64,000 nucleotides of DNA from Pseudomonas guariconensis. GTDB taxonomy: Bacteria; Pseudomonadota; Gammaproteobacteria; Pseudomonadales; Pseudomonadaceae. Location: contig NZ_JADLJL010000007.1 of NCBI RefSeq assembly GCF_015680235.1, positions 62,001 to 126,000 on the forward strand. Reading direction: 5' to 3'. Shown here one piece after another: positions 46,338 through 55,372 of the stretch; the first letter of the stretch is position 1, and each line of letters begins with the position of its first letter. Position numbers and translations under genes: made by a program. The notes beneath the pieces are model-generated. The model saw only the letters and a list, made by a program, of their open reading frames with translations, searched no databases and had not been told where the DNA came from.

Positions 46338-47275
46338 CCCGCCAGGTACTGACGCAGGCGCCTGCGCATCAGGCTTCCCTCCGCGCCCAGACAGGCCACC
46401 GGGCTGCCCGCCAGGCTGTCCTGGGCCAGTTCCGCCGCCTCCCCCGCCAACAATACCGGGCACGCAACGCCCTGGTTCAGCCTTGTCAGGCACTTGCCCA
46501 ACTGCGCCGTGGGCTGCTGGTTGGAAAACACCACCAGGGCATCAGGCGCCAGGCGCTCGCAGACCAACGCCAGCTCCGCCAAGGGCTGACCGGCCGGCAA
46601 CACCGTGACGCCCACCTCCTCGCTGCCCAGCAGCAGCCCCGCCACCAGCAGCTCCAGTTCCTGGCATTGGCCTGACAAGGGCGCCAGCACCACGCGTTGG
46701 CTCCAGGGCGCACGGGCCAGTTGCAGGCGCAACAGCACCCGGCCGCGCAGGAACTGATCGAGAAACAGCCATTCGCTGGCGCGCCCGAAACCGGTCTGCC
46801 CCGCACGCAAGGCCTGCCAGGCTGGCATGAACACCTCGCCGAACACCTGGTCCTGGGCGTAATTGGCGAATACCTGATCGAACAATCGCTCCAGCGCTGC
46901 GCCATCGAAGCGCTGGGCGGCCTCCTGCACCTGCGTGCGCCAGCGCGCCCGCTCATTTTCACGGCCCGAGCCCTGAGCATCCTGCGCCAACGCCTGGTCG
47001 CGCGCCAGGATGCTGCCGACCTTGCTCACCGCCACGCCACGCTCCAGCCAGCCGAGAATGTTGCGGATATTGTCGATGTCGGCCTGGGAATACAGCCGAT
47101 GGCCGCTGTCGGTACGCGTCGGCTGGACCAGGCCGTAACGACGCTCCCACGCTCGCAAGGTCACCGGGTTGACGCCCGTCAGGCGGGCCACCTCGCGAAT
47201 TGGAAACAGCTCCTGGTGCTCCAGGCCCGCGACGCCCAAGGGCGTTTGAAGCTGACTGATCATGTGCACAGGCAC
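46322..47275 (-). CDS. MerR-family class II LitR/PplR-type light-response regulator
   Basis: The 317-residue product has an N-terminal MerR winged helix (LFPIREVARLTGVNPVTLRAWERRYGLVQPTRTDSGHRLYSQADIDNI). A C-terminal region of the B12-binding-like kind follows, but no histidine occurs after residue 59, so the cobalamin ligands of CarH/LitR are absent. This matches the class II LitR (PplR) proteins of P. putida, which work with PpSB-LOV proteins. GTG 47275 has AGGAG about 5 bases upstream; ATG 47263 is less well placed. It shares a 239-base divergent region with folM. Confidence 0.88.
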   Translation of the reverse strand: MPVHMISQLQTPLGVAGLEHQELFPIREVARLTGVNPVTLRAWERRYGLVQPTRTDSGHRLYSQADIDNIRNILGWLERGVAVSKVGSILARDQALAQDAQGSGRENERARWRTQVQEAAQRFDGAALERLFDQVFANYAQDQVFGEVFMPAWQALRAGQTGFGRASEWLFLDQFLRGRVLLRLQLARAPWSQRVVLAPLSGQCQELELLVAGLLLGSEEVGVTVLPAGQPLAELALVCERLAPDALVVFSNQQPTAQLGKCLTRLNQGVACPVLLAGEAAELAQDSLAGSPVACLGAEGSLMRRRLRQYLAGQLDT

Positions 47276-47514
47276 CCTGTCTCCTGATGATTGATAGGCA
47301 TTCTACGATGGCTTGGGTGGAGGTTCAGCACGGCCCGCCCACCGGTGGACCGTCACTGCACCACGCTCAGAGGTAAGCGCCGGCCGATTCGTTCATTAAG
47401 GTTGCGCACACCTGACGCGGCCGCCTGGTTCCGGGGGTCGAGCGCACACGAGGGAAACAGTTCGGGTATGCTGGGCCCATCAATGCACGGACAGACAAGT
47501 TGACTGCCTCGAAC

Positions 47515-48207
47515 ATGAACAGCCCAATCCTCGTTACCGGCGCCAGCCAGCGCGTCGGGCTGGCCCTGGCCCTGGAACTGGCGAAGGCCGGCCATACGGT
47601 GGTCAGTGCCAGCCGCAGTATCCACCCGCACACGCCACACCCGAACATCGTCCAGTTCCAGGCTGACCTCTGCCAGGAGGCCGACCGCCAGGCCTTGATC
47701 GACTACCTGCACGACAACCATGACGGCCTGCGGGCGATCATTCACAACGCCTCGCTGTGGCTCGACGACGGCCTGGATAACCTGCAGACCATGTTCCGCC
47801 TGCACGTCGAGGCGCCGTACCACCTCAACTTGGCCCTCGGCGAACTGCTGGCCAAGGTGGAAAAGGCCGATATCATCCACATCTGCGACGAGACCTCTTC
47901 GCGGGGTAGCAAGAGCCATATCGGCTACGCCGCGACCAAGGCCGCGCTGCAGAACATGGTGCTGTCGTTCGCTGAAAAATACGCGCCGAAGGTGCGCGTC
48001 AACGGTATCCTTCCTGGCCTGCTGATTCTCAAGGAAGGCGGCGACGACGCCTATCGCCAGCAGACCCTGAAGAAAGCCCTGCTGGAATTCGAGCCTGGCG
48101 CCCGCCCGCTGATCGAGGCGGTGATGTTCCTGCTCGAAAGCCAGTACAGCACCGGCAGCCAGGTGGTCATCAACGGTGGCCGCCACCTGAAGAACCGCAT
48201 GACCTGA
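47515..48207 (+). CDS. folM: Dihydromonapterin reductase FolM (SDR)
   Basis: FolM is an SDR that reduces dihydromonapterin to tetrahydromonapterin, a cofactor for phenylalanine hydroxylase in Pseudomonas. The 230-residue product has TGASQRVG (about 8-15, the FolM/PTR1 variant with Arg), HNAS, and Y-x3-K in YAATKAALQNM, with SRGSKSH in place of the usual GRGS. ATG 47515 is preferred over an upstream TTG. It is first in a run with the DUF1244 and HopJ genes, and divergent from the pplR-type gene. The link to phenylalanine and tyrosine use fits the hmg cluster in this window. Confidence 0.9.
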   Translation: MNSPILVTGASQRVGLALALELAKAGHTVVSASRSIHPHTPHPNIVQFQADLCQEADRQALIDYLHDNHDGLRAIIHNASLWLDDGLDNLQTMFRLHVEAPYHLNLALGELLAKVEKADIIHICDETSSRGSKSHIGYAATKAALQNMVLSFAEKYAPKVRVNGILPGLLILKEGGDDAYRQQTLKKALLEFEPGARPLIEAVMFLLESQYSTGSQVVINGGRHLKNRMT

Positions 48208-48218
48208 GGAAAGCTCCC

Positions 48219-48515
48219 ATGACTGCGCAACAACAGCTCGAACTCGAGGCCGCCGCGTTCCGGCGCCTGGTCGAACACCTGCAAAAACGCACCGATGTGC
48301 AGAACATCGACCTGATGAACCTCTCCGGTTTCTGCCGCAACTGCCTGTCCAAATGGTACAAGGCCGCCGCCGACGAACGCCAGATCGAGATGAGCCTGGA
48401 TGACGCCCGCGAGCAGGTGTATGGCATGCCCTACGCCGACTGGAAGGCCCAATACCAGAAAGAAGCCAGCGCCGAGCAACAAGCAGCGTTCGAAAAAGGA
48501 AAGCCACGTGACTGA
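48219..48515 (+). CDS. DUF1244 family protein
   Basis: The 98-residue product has the DUF1244 core QKRTDVQNIDLMNLSGFCRNCLSKWYKAAADE with the paired cysteines FCRNCLSKWY, a possible metal site. Function is unknown. It follows folM by 11 bases and overlaps the HopJ gene by 8 bases, so the three are one operon. Confidence 0.88.
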   Translation: MTAQQQLELEAAAFRRLVEHLQKRTDVQNIDLMNLSGFCRNCLSKWYKAAADERQIEMSLDDAREQVYGMPYADWKAQYQKEASAEQQAAFEKGKPRD

Positions 48516-48849
48516 TCTGACCACCCTGCGGGCCAGCCTCGCCAGCGGCGAGCATGTATTCGCCGATACCCTGGCATTCGTCGCCGCCCACTACAGCTAC
48601 CAGCCACAGGCCTTCGACAATGGCGGGGTGGCCAACGCCGCCGGGCAGAACGAGGGGTCGTGCAAGACCCTGGGCCTGGCCTTGCTCGAAGGCCTGAGCG
48701 ACCAGGAAGCGTTGCTGGCATTCGGCGAGCACTACCGCAGTGTGCTGGCCACTCCCGACGGGAGCGACCATGCCAATATCCGTGCGCTGATCAAGCATGG
48801 GTTGGCCGGGGTGAAGTTCGCGGCGCAGCCACTTACCCGCAACGCCTGA
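48508..48849 (+). CDS. HopJ type III effector family protein
   Basis: The 113-residue product matches the HopJ family (F-x-DTLAFVAAHYSYQPQAFDNGGVANAAGQNEGSCKTLGLALLEGL...EALLAFGEHYRSVLATPDGSDHANIRALIKHG). Despite the name such proteins are widespread in bacteria without type III secretion and are probably housekeeping. GTG 48508 follows AAAGGA and overlaps the DUF1244 stop. Confidence 0.87.
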   Translation: MTDLTTLRASLASGEHVFADTLAFVAAHYSYQPQAFDNGGVANAAGQNEGSCKTLGLALLEGLSDQEALLAFGEHYRSVLATPDGSDHANIRALIKHGLAGVKFAAQPLTRNA

Positions 48850-48858
48850 TATCACCGC

Positions 48859-48918
48859 CCGATCGCCGGCAAGCCGGCTGCCACTGGCCTTGTGGGAGCC
48901 AGCTTGCCGGCGATTGGG
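48859..48918. repeat. REP pair
   Basis: Inverted units at 48859-48886 and 48891-48918 with a 4-base loop, after the HopJ gene and before chrA. Variant CCGGCAAGCCGGCTGCCAC. Confidence 0.87.
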
Positions 48919-48956
48919 AGGGCGCAGCTCTCCCCTTGCCCTCTGGATAGACCTGC

Positions 48957-50276
48957 ATGCAGACCGAGCACCCTATCCCCTTTCGCCAGGCCATGCTGTT
49001 CTGGCTCAAGCTGGGCTTCATCGGCTTCGGCGGCCCCGCCGGGCAGATCGCCCTGATGCACCGCGAGATCGTCGAGCGACGCCGCTGGCTCAGCGAGTCG
49101 CGCTTCCTCCACGCCCTCAATTACTGCATGTTGCTGCCCGGCCCGGAAGCCCAACAGTTGGCCACGTACCTCGGCTGGCTGATGCACCGCACCTGGGGCG
49201 GCATCGTCGCCGGCGGGTTGTTCGTCCTGCCGTCGCTGTTCATCCTCATCGGCCTGTCATGGGTGTATGTCGCCCATGGCCAGCAGCCGGTGGTGGCCGG
49301 CCTGTTCTACGGGCTCAAGCCCGCGATTACCGCCATCGTGCTCCAGGCCGCGTGGCGCATCGGCTCGCGAGTGCTGCACAACGCCGCGTTGTGGGCCATC
49401 GCCCTGGCGGCGTTCGTGGCCTTGTTCGGCCTGGGCCTGCCATTCCCGCTGATCGTCATCGGTGCCGGTGTGCTCGGCTACCTAGGCGGGCGCTGGCAAC
49501 CGAGCCTGTTCCAGACAGTGCGCGCCAGCGGCGGGCAGCAGCCGGTGGCGGAAGAGCCCTCGGTACAACCGGAGCACACCCGCTTCCGCTGGCCGCGCCT
49601 GCTGTGGCTGGTGGCCTGCGGCGCCGCGCTGTGGTGCCTGCCGATGGCGGCACTGACACTGCTGTTCGGCTGGGAAGGTACCTTCACCCAGATGGCCTGG
49701 TTCTTCACCAAGGCCGCCTTGCTGACCTTTGGTGGCGCCTATGCGGTGTTGCCGTATGTGTACCAGGGGGCGGTGACTCATTACGGCTGGCTGACGCCGA
49801 CGCAGATGATCGATGGGTTGGCCCTGGGCGAGAGCACGCCGGGGCCGTTGATCATGCTGGTGGCCTTCGTCGGCTTCGTGGGCGGCTACGTGCAGGCGCA
49901 GTTCGGCGCCGACCAGGCATTCCTCGCTGGCGCCCTGGCGGCGTGCCTGGTGACCTGGTTCACCTTCCTGCCCTCGTTCCTATTCATCCTGATCGGCGCG
50001 CCGCTGGTGGAGAGCACACGGCGGCAGCTGCGTTTCACCGCGCCGCTGACGGCGATCAGCGCGGCGGTGGTGGGGGTGATCCTCAACCTGGCGCTGTTCT
50101 TCGGCTACCACGTGTTCTGGCCCCATGGGTTCGGCGCCGGGGTCGATTGGCTGGCGCTACTGATTGCGGTGCTGGCGGCATTGGGGTTGCTGCTGTTCCG
50201 CCGCGGGGTGCTGGAGGTGTTGATCGCCTGTGCGTTGGCGGGGCTGCTGGCCACGCTGTATGGGTATCATGTTTGA
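48957..50276 (+). CDS. chrA: Chromate transporter ChrA (long, two-domain)
   Basis: The 439-residue inner-membrane protein has two homologous ChrA domains, the first with FGGPAGQIALMH and the second with TFGGAYAVLPYVYQGAV, giving about 12 membrane segments. Family members export chromate and give resistance. Many Pseudomonas carry the gene, and it may have other anion substrates. It stands alone between REP clusters, with no chrB or other resistance gene next to it. Confidence 0.92.
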   Translation: MQTEHPIPFRQAMLFWLKLGFIGFGGPAGQIALMHREIVERRRWLSESRFLHALNYCMLLPGPEAQQLATYLGWLMHRTWGGIVAGGLFVLPSLFILIGLSWVYVAHGQQPVVAGLFYGLKPAITAIVLQAAWRIGSRVLHNAALWAIALAAFVALFGLGLPFPLIVIGAGVLGYLGGRWQPSLFQTVRASGGQQPVAEEPSVQPEHTRFRWPRLLWLVACGAALWCLPMAALTLLFGWEGTFTQMAWFFTKAALLTFGGAYAVLPYVYQGAVTHYGWLTPTQMIDGLALGESTPGPLIMLVAFVGFVGGYVQAQFGADQAFLAGALAACLVTWFTFLPSFLFILIGAPLVESTRRQLRFTAPLTAISAAVVGVILNLALFFGYHVFWPHGFGAGVDWLALLIAVLAALGLLLFRRGVLEVLIACALAGLLATLYGYHV

Positions 50277-50287
50277 AGTTGGCAGGG

Positions 50288-50502
50288 CCGGCCCAATCGC
50301 GGGGCAAGCCCGCTCCCACCAGGCCTGCGCTGTTTTCAGAGATACCGCCGTACCTGTGGGAGCTGGCTTGCCAGCGATAGGACCGGGGCAAGCAACTCAA
50401 GACAGTTGGCTCCCTGAACTGCCCTTACCCTCCAAACCTTGGAGGCAGTCCAGAGGGCGACGACGTTTTTTGTGGGAGCGGGCTTGCCCCGCGATTGGGC
50501 CG
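50288..50502. repeat. Cluster of three REP units
   Basis: Units at 50288-50322, 50353-50381 and 50471-50502. The stretch from the first unit to about 50415 shares its spacer with the cluster at 55193-55344, indicating a duplicated composite element. Confidence 0.87.
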
Positions 50503-50514
50503 GATCAGGCAACC

Positions 50515-51423
50515 TCAACCGATGACTTGACCCGGTACCTGATCGGGCAACCCGCCTTGCTGCAACCAGGCCAAGGCAATCGGCCACAGGCTTTCGCGGA
50601 AACGGTCGTGGAAGAACGCGAAATGGCCGATCTCACCCACCGAGATATCCCCAGGCGCCAGGCGCAGGTGCCGACGCTCGGCGTTCTGCAAGTACCCCAG
50701 CAGACGCTCGGTGGCGGCCACGGTGCCGAATGGGTCGTCGGTCAGGCTGATCGCCAGGGTCGCCGCGCGCACCCTGGCGAACGGCAGCTCGGCCAGCGTC
50801 CGGCCACTGGGGCGATGCTCGTAGCGTGGCGTGCGGGTGGTCCAGTCGTGCACCACCCCGGCCGGGGTGTCTTCCATCCAGCCCAGGCGCTTGCCGGGGA
50901 AGTAGCCACACAAGCGGGTCAGCAGCGGCATCACTAGGTGCCATTTGCCAAGCAGTCGCCAGCGCTGGTCAGCTGCGTAGTCGCGCCAGTAGGCGAACTG
51001 CGCGCCCACCATCACCACCCGCCGCAGCCGGTTGCCGGAGGGCGCCAGGCCCACCGCGCAGCCGCCGAAACTGTGCCCTACTACATCCACCGGCTGGCCG
51101 GGGAAGGCTTCGCCGGCCAGTTGCAGCATGGCCTCGAAATCCAGCCGCCCCCAGTCGCTCCAGGACGCCTGGAAGCCGCGCAGCGATGCCGGGCGCGACT
51201 CGCCGATACCCCGGTAGTCGTAGGTCAGCACATCGAAGCCCTGGGCGAAGAGGTAGTCGGCAAAACGCGTGTAGTAGCGGCAGCGCACCGAGGTGGCGGC
51301 GTTGATGATCACCAGCGGGCGCTGGGCGTCGGGTTCGGCATGGCGCCAGCAGAAACCGCCGAGGGTGTAGCCATCGGCAGCGGTGTGGCGAAAGGCGGTG
51401 GCGGGTTGGATGAGGCTGCTCAT
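50515..51423 (-). CDS. Alpha/beta-hydrolase (serine)
   Basis: The 302-residue product has the oxyanion-side INAATSVRCRYYTRFADYLFAQGFDVLTYDYRGIGES and the nucleophile elbow GHSFGG, then a late Asp region (SLTDDPFGT) and a final His (EIGHFAFF). The DYRGIGES segment is typical of a branch often called homoserine acetyltransferase-like or alpha/beta fold protein. The substrate is unknown. It is a single gene flanked by REP clusters. The start at 51423 is the canonical one. Confidence 0.85.
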   Translation of the reverse strand: MSSLIQPATAFRHTAADGYTLGGFCWRHAEPDAQRPLVIINAATSVRCRYYTRFADYLFAQGFDVLTYDYRGIGESRPASLRGFQASWSDWGRLDFEAMLQLAGEAFPGQPVDVVGHSFGGCAVGLAPSGNRLRRVVMVGAQFAYWRDYAADQRWRLLGKWHLVMPLLTRLCGYFPGKRLGWMEDTPAGVVHDWTTRTPRYEHRPSGRTLAELPFARVRAATLAISLTDDPFGTVAATERLLGYLQNAERRHLRLAPGDISVGEIGHFAFFHDRFRESLWPIALAWLQQGGLPDQVPGQVIG

Positions 51424-51519
51424 GGCGCGCGTCCTGTGCTGGTGCGCCAACGCTAGCAAAAACCTGGGGCTTTTGTGGCCCTTTTCGTGGGTGGGTGGGG
51501 GTATTGGGGAGGGCTTTGC

Positions 51520-51590
51520 CCTCCAATCGCGGCACAAGGCCGCTCCTACAGGGGCCGGAGGTCGCCCTGTAGGAGCGGCCTTGCGCCGCG
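51520..51590. repeat. REP pair
   Basis: Inverted units (51525-51555 and 51568-51590) of the GCGGCACAAGGCCGCTCCTACAG family between the fabV stop and the hydrolase start. Confidence 0.88.
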
Positions 51591-51612
51591 AAAGGGGCCG
51601 CACAGCGGCCCC
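51591..51612 (-). terminator. Intrinsic terminator-like hairpin after fabV
   Basis: On the minus strand GGGGCCGC-TGT-GCGGCCCC is followed by TTT, 17 bases past the fabV stop. Confidence 0.6.
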
Positions 51613-51628
51613 CACAACCTACGAGCGC

Positions 51629-52840
51629 TTACAGTTCGACGCAGTCGAACTTCACGTCGGTGGCCACGTCTTCGTCATAGTTGACGTCAGCGCGCTCGAA
51701 GCCGAACAGGTTGAGGAACTGCTTCTTGTAACCGGCATAGTCGGTCAGCTGGAACAGGTTCTCGGTGGTTACCTGCGGCCACAGGGCCTTGCAGGCGTCC
51801 TGCACGTCGTCGCGCAGTTCCCAGTCGTCCAGGCGCAGGCGGGCCTTTTCGTCCACCGGCATCGCAGCGCCATCGGCGCGGTACATGCGGTCACGGAACA
51901 TGCGGTCCAGCTGGTCCTGGGTCCCTTCGTGCACGCCCTTCTCCTGCATGATCTTGAAGACCATCGACAGGTACAGCGGCATGACCGGGATGGCCGAGCT
52001 GGCCTGGGTGACGACCGACTTGAGCACCGCCACGTTGGCGCCACCCTTGACCTCGGCGGCCAGCTTCTTGTCCAGGCGCAGGGCGGTTTCGTCCAGGTCC
52101 TGCTTGGCCTGGCCCAGAGCACCGTGCCAGTAGATCGGCCAGGTGATTTCCGTGCCGATGTAGCTGAAGGCCACGGTACGCGCACCTTCGGCCAACACGC
52201 CGGCGCCCGCCAGGGCGTCGATCCACAGCTGCCAGTCCTGGCCGCCCATGACGGTGACGGTGTCCTGGATTTCCTGCTCGGTGGCCGGCTCGATGCTGGC
52301 CTCGATGATGGTGTCCTTGTTGGTGTCGATGGCGGTCGACTTGTACGGCTGGCCGATCGGCTTGAGCGCCGAGCGTACCAGTTCGCCGGTCTGCGGCAGC
52401 TTGCGCACCGGCGAGGCCAGCGAGTAGACCACCAGGTCGACCTTGCCGCCCATTTCGTTCTTGATCAGCTCGATGACCTTGGCGCGGGCTTCGTCGGAGA
52501 AGGCGTCACCGTTGATCGACTTGCTGTACAGGCCTTCAGCCTTGGCGAACTTGTCGAAGGCGGCAGCGTTGTACCAACCGGCGGTACCGGCCTTGGTCTC
52601 GGTGCCCGGCTTTTCGAAGAACACACCCAGGGTGTCGGCCTTGAAGCCGAAGGCTGCGGTGATGCGCGCCGCCAGGCCGTAGCCGCTGGATGCACCGATC
52701 ACCAGGACTTTCTTCGGACCATCTTCGCGCACACCCTGCTTGCGGGTGGCTTCGATCTGGTCACGAACGTTGAGCTCGCAGCCCTTCGGGTGAGTCGTGG
52801 TGCAGATGAAACCGCGAACCTTGGGATGAATGATGGCCAA
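51629..52840 (-). CDS. fabV: Enoyl-[acyl-carrier-protein] reductase FabV (NADH)
   Basis: FabV reduces trans-2-enoyl-ACP in the last step of fatty-acid elongation and is naturally insensitive to triclosan. The 403-residue product has an N-terminal FabV extension ([22 protein letters not shown]), the NADH site [16 protein letters not shown] (about 46-61) and the distinctive Y237-x8-K246 active site ([20 protein letters not shown]). It is a single gene with a terminator-like hairpin downstream. Confidence 0.96.
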   Translation of the reverse strand: MAIIHPKVRGFICTTTHPKGCELNVRDQIEATRKQGVREDGPKKVLVIGASSGYGLAARITAAFGFKADTLGVFFEKPGTETKAGTAGWYNAAAFDKFAKAEGLYSKSINGDAFSDEARAKVIELIKNEMGGKVDLVVYSLASPVRKLPQTGELVRSALKPIGQPYKSTAIDTNKDTIIEASIEPATEQEIQDTVTVMGGQDWQLWIDALAGAGVLAEGARTVAFSYIGTEITWPIYWHGALGQAKQDLDETALRLDKKLAAEVKGGANVAVLKSVVTQASSAIPVMPLYLSMVFKIMQEKGVHEGTQDQLDRMFRDRMYRADGAAMPVDEKARLRLDDWELRDDVQDACKALWPQVTTENLFQLTDYAGYKKQFLNLFGFERADVNYDEDVATDVKFDCVEL

Positions 52841-52977
52841 TGTCTGTACCTCTTCAGGTTTGTGCCGAGGAAGCGCGCCGCAGGGGACGATTCCGTTTGA
52901 TCAGAGGGTGAGACTACCCCCGCAGGTTATCCGACACATATTACGGAGGTGATTGGCGTGATTCAAAACAACCTGGC

Positions 52978-53534
52978 TCAGCCCTGGTCGTCCGGCAGGC
53001 GACGGCGGCCGGTGAGCATCGACAGCGGCAGGTTTTCCCGCAGGCGCACGCTCTCCACCACCGCAGCCAGCAGGTGCACGCAGACCAGCGCCAGCAAGGC
53101 GTTGGCCAGGACGCTGTGCACATCCGTGGGCCAGTCGACGCCCCACAGGGCATCCACTTCCTGGGACAGCCAGCCGGTCACGCCCAACCCGACGACGCAG
53201 GCAAGCATCAGCAGCATCACCAGCGCGCCGATCGGCGAATGGCCAAGACGATGATAGGGCGCGCCCTTCACCAGGGCCCTGGCGTGTGCCGCCAGCCGCG
53301 ACGGCGTCAGCCAGAAGTGCCCCCCCCCCCCCCCGGGCGGCCCCCCCCACCGGCGGGGGGCGGCCCCACGAAGCCCCAGACCAGGCGCACGGCCACGCAG
53401 GCCAAGGCGTAGTAGCCCAGCCATTGGTGCCAGTCGTCACCCTCTTCGTTGAAGAAGGAATTGGCGAAGAACACCAAGGCCAGGGACCAGTGGCAGCACC
53501 TGAGCAACGGGTCCCAGAGCCGCACGCTGGCCAT
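52978..53534 (-). pseudogene. Cytochrome b561-type gene, frame broken at a C/G homopolymer
   Basis: The N-terminal part (from ATG 53534: MASVRLWDPLLRCCHWSLALVFFANSFFNEEGDDWHQWLGYYALACVAVRLVWGFVGP) and the C-terminal part (WLTPSRLAAHARALVKGAPYHRLGHSPIGALVMLLMLACVVGLGVTGWLSQE...) are a normal b561 membrane cytochrome with paired histidines, but in different frames. The break is a stretch of 15 C, GGGCGG, 8 C and a G run at about 53320-53360. That composition is unlike the rest of the window and suggests an assembly error or low-quality bases rather than a natural mutation. The start overlaps the PepSY gene stop by ATGA. Confidence 0.75.
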
Positions 53535-53800
53535 CAGTCATGGATCTCGCTCTTGACCGCCTTGCCGGTCACCGGGTCGTGGTAGATCTCGACCTTGCGG
53601 CCGTCCTTGTCGAAGCCGTAGATCTCGTAGCAGTTACCCTTGGTGACCTTGAACTTGTTGATGCGATAGCCCTGCTCCTTGAGTTGGGCCTGGAATTTTT
53701 CCTGGTCTTGCCAGGTGCTTTTGTCGGCAGTGGTGCATTCGGTGGTGGCGAAGGCGGCGCTGCTTGCGAGCAGCACGCCGACGGCGATCAGGGTCCGCAT
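53534..53800 (-). CDS. Secreted PepSY-domain protein
   Basis: The 88-residue product has a signal peptide (MRTLIAVGVLLASSAAFATTE, cleavage after AFA, about residue 17) and one PepSY-like domain (YRINKFKVTKGNCYEIYGFDKDGRKVEIYHDPVTGKAVKSEI) with two cysteines. Such proteins often sit beside diheme or b561 cytochromes. It is upstream of and overlaps the broken b561 gene, so the two form one operon. Confidence 0.88.
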   Translation of the reverse strand: MRTLIAVGVLLASSAAFATTECTTADKSTWQDQEKFQAQLKEQGYRINKFKVTKGNCYEIYGFDKDGRKVEIYHDPVTGKAVKSEIHD

Positions 53801-54006
53801 GGTGATGGCTCCAATGGGAGAAGTGAACAGAACAAGCTTAGCCAGCCGCGGCGCATTTGCCCGAGGGCCCTCTTCACGCCTGCCGGCCATTCATTTGCTT
53901 TTCGGATCAATCGCAAAGAAAAACAAACTTAACAAATGAACCCAACCCGCCGATGCTGGTGCAATCCGCCGACCCGGCGCCCACCCCTTGCACGGAGAAC
54001 AACAAG

Positions 54007-55185
54007 ATGAACGACGTGGTCATCGTCGCCGCAACCCGTACCGCCATCGGCAGCTTCCAGGGTGCGCTGGCCAATGTGCCGGCCGTGGACCTCGGCGCCG
54101 CAGTCATCAAGCGCCTGCTGGAGCAGACCCAGCTGGCCCCGGCCCAGGTCGACGAAGTGATCCTCGGCCAAGTGCTGACCGCGGGTGCCGGCCAGAACCC
54201 GGCGCGCCAGGCCGCGATCAAGGCCGGCCTGCCCTACAGCGTGCCCGCCCTGACCCTGAACAAGGTGTGCGGCTCGGGCCTGAAGGCCCTGCACCTGGCG
54301 GCCCAGGCGATCCGCTGCGGCGACGCCGAGGTGGTGATCGCCGGCGGCCAGGAGAACATGAGCCTGGCGCCCTACGTGCTGCCCTCGGCCCGCACCGGCC
54401 AGCGCATGGGCCATGGCCAGATGGTCGACACCATGATCAGCGATGGCCTGTGGGACGCCTTCAACGACTACCACATGGGCATCACCGCCGAGAACCTGGT
54501 GGAAAAATACGGCCTCACCCGCGAGCAGCAGGATGCCTTCGCCGCCGAATCCCAGCGCAAGGCCGTGGCCGCCATCGAAGCCGGCCACTTCAAGGATGAA
54601 ATCACCCCGATCGTGATGTCGCAGAAAAAAGGCGAGCCGCGGGTGTTCGACACCGATGAACAGCCACGCCCCGGCACCACGGCCGAGGCCTTGGGCAAGC
54701 TGCGCGCGGCCTTCAAGAAAGACGGCAGCGTCACCGCCGGCAACGCCTCGAGCCTGAACGACGGCGCCGCCGCCGTGCTGCTGATGAGCGCCACCAAGGC
54801 CAAAGCCCTGGGCCTGCCGGTGCTGGCGAAGATCGCATCCTATGCCAGCGCAGGCGTCGACCCGGCGATCATGGGCATCGGCCCGGTGTCCGCCACCCAG
54901 CGCTGCTTGGATAAAGCCGGTTGGCAGCTGGGCGATGTGGACCTGATCGAAGCCAACGAAGCCTTCGCCGCCCAGGCCCTGGCGGTGGGCAAGTCGCTGG
55001 AGTGGGACGCTGCGCGCGTCAACGTCAACGGCGGCGCCATCGCCCTTGGCCACCCCATCGGCGCCTCCGGCTGCCGCGTGTTGGTGACCTTGCTGCACGA
55101 GATGATCAAGCGCGATGCCAAGAAAGGGCTGGCGACGCTGTGCATTGGTGGCGGGCAGGGTGTGGCGCTGGCGATCGAGCGCTGA
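54007..55185 (+). CDS. Acetyl-CoA C-acetyltransferase (thiolase)
   Basis: This enzyme condenses or cleaves acetoacetyl-CoA in the cytosol. The 392-residue product has the acylation Cys88 in [11 protein letters not shown], the NEAFAAQ motif, His349 in [14 protein letters not shown] and Cys379 in LCIGGGQG, the complete thiolase II set. GGAG lies before ATG 54007; the open frame extends upstream without a better start. It can supply or use acetoacetyl-CoA, and acetoacetate is a product of the hmg pathway in this window. Closest names are AtoB or PhaA. Confidence 0.92.
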   Translation: MNDVVIVAATRTAIGSFQGALANVPAVDLGAAVIKRLLEQTQLAPAQVDEVILGQVLTAGAGQNPARQAAIKAGLPYSVPALTLNKVCGSGLKALHLAAQAIRCGDAEVVIAGGQENMSLAPYVLPSARTGQRMGHGQMVDTMISDGLWDAFNDYHMGITAENLVEKYGLTREQQDAFAAESQRKAVAAIEAGHFKDEITPIVMSQKKGEPRVFDTDEQPRPGTTAEALGKLRAAFKKDGSVTAGNASSLNDGAAAVLLMSATKAKALGLPVLAKIASYASAGVDPAIMGIGPVSATQRCLDKAGWQLGDVDLIEANEAFAAQALAVGKSLEWDAARVNVNGGAIALGHPIGASGCRVLVTLLHEMIKRDAKKGLATLCIGGGQGVALAIER

Positions 55186-55192
55186 TCTTAAG

Positions 55193-55344
55193 GCCCAATC
55201 GCGGGACAAGCCCGCTCCCACAGGCCTGCGCTGTCTTCAGAGACACCGCCGTACCTGTGGGAGCTCAAGACAGTTGGCTCCCACAGGCCCCGTGTACGCT
55301 TGTTGCCATGGGATCCCTGTGGGGGCTTGTCCCGCGATTGGGCC
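55193..55344. repeat. Cluster of three REP units
   Basis: Units at 55193-55224, 55254-55288 and 55317-55344 between convergent thiolase and metE genes. The middle part is a deleted copy of the composite element at 50288-50415. Confidence 0.86.
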
Positions 55345-55372
55345 AGTACAGGCAACACCGGCCCCCGCCGCC

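Noticed and set aside
47276..47514. PplR-binding direct repeat in the pplR-folM gap
   Set aside because: No TGTACA-like pair at the right spacing is present on either strand.
50288..50502. CRISPR array
   Set aside because: Repeated hairpin units here and elsewhere are REP elements: irregular spacing, both orientations, no constant spacer length and no cas genes.
53307..53585. Plus-strand proline-rich ORF across the homopolymer block
   Set aside because: It is created by the C/G runs, which are probably an assembly artefact.
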